From Moraxellaceae bacterium (lineage in GTDB: Bacteria > Pseudomonadota > Gammaproteobacteria > Pseudomonadales > Moraxellaceae), in NCBI GenBank assembly GCA_014378805.1, contig JACMMY010000093.1:1-13054 (forward strand): DNA of 13,054 bases, written 5' to 3'. The position numbers and the translations under genes were made by a program. This document shows positions 11,745 to 13,054 of the stretch, piece after piece; position 1 is the stretch's first letter; the number at the start of each line of letters is the position of its first letter. The notes under the pieces are model-generated. The model worked only from the letters and a program-made list of their open reading frames with translations. It was not told where the DNA came from and did not search any database.

Positions 11745-13054
11745 TCTTGCTCCAAAATATGCCTGCCTCGCTCGGCGACGGCGGATTGAACCAATGCCAC
11801 AAATGCATCTATGGACATCGTTCCTAGATTTTTACCACCCCGAGTACGCACGTTGACAGTACCTTCTTCAACTTCACGGTCACCCAACACCAACATGTAA
11901 GGGACACGCTCTAATGTGCGCTCGCGGATTTTAAAACCAATCTTTTCGTTTCTCAAGTCACTTATAGCACGAATGCCTTGCTGACCCAATTTTTTTACGA
12001 CATCACGGCATGCATCAGCCTGACTATCGGTAATATTCATTACACATGCCTGCACAGGACTTAACCATGGTGGCATTAAACCTGCGTAATGTTCAATCAG
12101 TATACCAATAAACCGTTCAAAACTACCAAGTATTGCGCGATGCAGCATAACTGGATGGTCACGCTGATTATCTTCAGTCACAAAAGACGCATCTAAACGC
12201 ATTGGCATATTGAAATCGCACTGGATTGTACCACACTGCCAGACACGACCCAGACAGTCTTTCAGTGAAAATTCAATTTTCGGGCCATAGAACGCGCCTT
12301 CACCCGGTTGCAATTCCCATTGCAGACCCGCTGCATCCAGCGCATCCGCCAAAGATTTTTCAGCCAAATCCCACAATGAGTCATCACCCACACGTTTAGC
12401 AGGACGTGTCGACAATTTCATTTGCACATCGTCAAAACCAAAGTCTTTATAAACGGCCAATGTCAATGCAATGAAATCAGCCACTTCCTGACCAATTTGT
12501 TCTTTGGTACAGAAAATATGCGCGTCATCTTGGGTAAAGCCGCGTACACGCATGATGCCGTGCAACGAACCCGATGGCTCATTACGATGACATGAACCAA
12601 ACTCTGCCAAACGTAAAGGCAAATCACGGTAAGACTTCAAACCTTGGTTGAAAACTTGCACGTGACACGGACAATTCATTGGCTTAACCGCGTAATTGCG
12701 ATTTTCCGAATGAGTCGTGAACATGCTTTCGGCATAGTTCGCCGCATGTCCAGATTTTTCCCACAACACGATATCAACCACTTGCGGTGTTTTGATCTCT
12801 AAGTAGCCATTATCTTGCTGAACTTTACGCATGTATTGTTCAAGCACTTGATAGATTGTCCAGCCGTTCGGATGCCAGAACACCATGCCCGGCGCTTCTT
12901 CTTGCATATGGAACAAATCTAAGGCTTTACCAATTTTACGATGGTCGCGTTTTTCAGCTTCTTCGATACGAGTAATGTATGCAGCGAGCTGCTTTTTATC
13001 CGCCCATGCAGTCCCGTAAACACGTTGTAACTGTTCGTTTTTTGCATCGCCGCG
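11741..13054 (-). CDS. thrS: Threonyl-tRNA synthetase, C-terminal 437 residues
   Basis: A class II aminoacyl-tRNA synthetase that charges tRNA-Thr with threonine. The gene is cut by the right window edge: the frame is open to 13054 (GDAKNEQLQRVYGTAWADKKQL and onward), so the visible part starts near E. coli residue 207 and lacks the TGS and most of the editing domain. The catalytic core is intact. The zinc ligands are the first Cys of NCPCH and the His of QDDAHIF, with the third His expected in the HPVMLHRAILGSFERF segment (motif 3). Motif 2 is GSCHRNEPSGSLHGIMRVRGF. The C-terminal anticodon-binding domain begins near PPWLSPVQACVMNITDSQ and includes DLRNEKIGFKIRERTLERVPYMLVLGDREVE. NCPC replaces the enterobacterial NCPG, which I recall also in pseudomonads. 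The TGA stop overlaps the infC GTG start, showing an operon. The TTG at 12916 is internal, not a start. Confidence 0.97.
   Translation of the reverse strand, partial: RGDAKNEQLQRVYGTAWADKKQLAAYITRIEEAEKRDHRKIGKALDLFHMQEEAPGMVFWHPNGWTIYQVLEQYMRKVQQDNGYLEIKTPQVVDIVLWEKSGHAANYAESMFTTHSENRNYAVKPMNCPCHVQVFNQGLKSYRDLPLRLAEFGSCHRNEPSGSLHGIMRVRGFTQDDAHIFCTKEQIGQEVADFIALTLAVYKDFGFDDVQMKLSTRPAKRVGDDSLWDLAEKSLADALDAAGLQWELQPGEGAFYGPKIEFSLKDCLGRVWQCGTIQCDFNMPMRLDASFVTEDNQRDHPVMLHRAILGSFERFIGILIEHYAGLMPPWLSPVQACVMNITDSQADACRDVVKKLGQQGIRAISDLRNEKIGFKIRERTLERVPYMLVLGDREVEEGTVNVRTRGGKNLGTMSIDAFVALVQSAVAERGRHILEQE
11750..11753 (-). promoter_or_regulatory. Ribosome-binding site of infC inside thrS
   Basis: GGAG on the minus strand, five bases before the GTG at 11744-11742. 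It lies within the last codons of thrS and fixes GTG as the likely infC start. Confidence 0.7.

Noticed and set aside
12660..12690. NCPC in ThrRS as a mutation of the zinc-binding NCPG loop
   Set aside because: The zinc-ligand Cys is kept, and I recall NCPC as normal in pseudomonad-type ThrRS, so it is lineage variation.
11741..12916. thrS starting at a TTG at 12916
   Set aside because: The frame continues open to the window edge and the added residues match ThrRS, so the TTG is internal and the gene is truncated by the window.

Overview
The window reads as ordinary chromosome from a gammaproteobacterium with moderate to low GC. The threonyl-tRNA synthetase, IF3 and FtsK sequences, and the fatty acid desaturase beside an AraC regulator, look most like Moraxellaceae (Acinetobacter and relatives). 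That placement rests on remembered family sequences, not a search. There are twelve supportable protein genes, several small structured repeats, and one clear mobile-type element.

Left part (1-3920). Two perfect hairpins lie back to back at the window edge. They are followed on the minus strand by a secreted PRC-barrel protein and a small CsbD-family stress protein, then a membrane fatty acid desaturase that ends at a strong UUCG-loop terminator. An AraC-type regulator is transcribed divergently from the desaturase across a 182-bp shared control region and is its probable regulator. A 68-residue zinc-ribbon protein with a strong Shine-Dalgarno sequence follows on the plus strand.

Middle (4146-9609). 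Three minus-strand genes: an internally duplicated DUF445 membrane protein, the full-length DNA translocase ftsK, and a nitronate monooxygenase-family flavoprotein. The gaps between them are 150-165 bp, so they are probably separate transcription units.

Right part (9713-13054). A small DUF4870-like membrane protein gene lies downstream of a perfect 20-bp palindrome. It is followed by a pair of REP sequences in opposite orientation, a 79-residue protein of unknown function, and a REP-associated tyrosine transposase (RAYT) bracketed by two perfectly inverted 23-nt REPs with the 5' GTAG signature. This is a complete REPtron-like unit. It sits directly downstream of the translation operon thrS-infC, whose genes overlap by 4 bp (GTGA) and end in a terminator. 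The usual following genes rpmI and rplT are absent from this spot. thrS is cut by the right edge of the window.

I saw no CRISPR array, tRNA, rRNA, prophage or defence island. The most noteworthy system is the RAYT/REP family and the small gene caught between its repeats.
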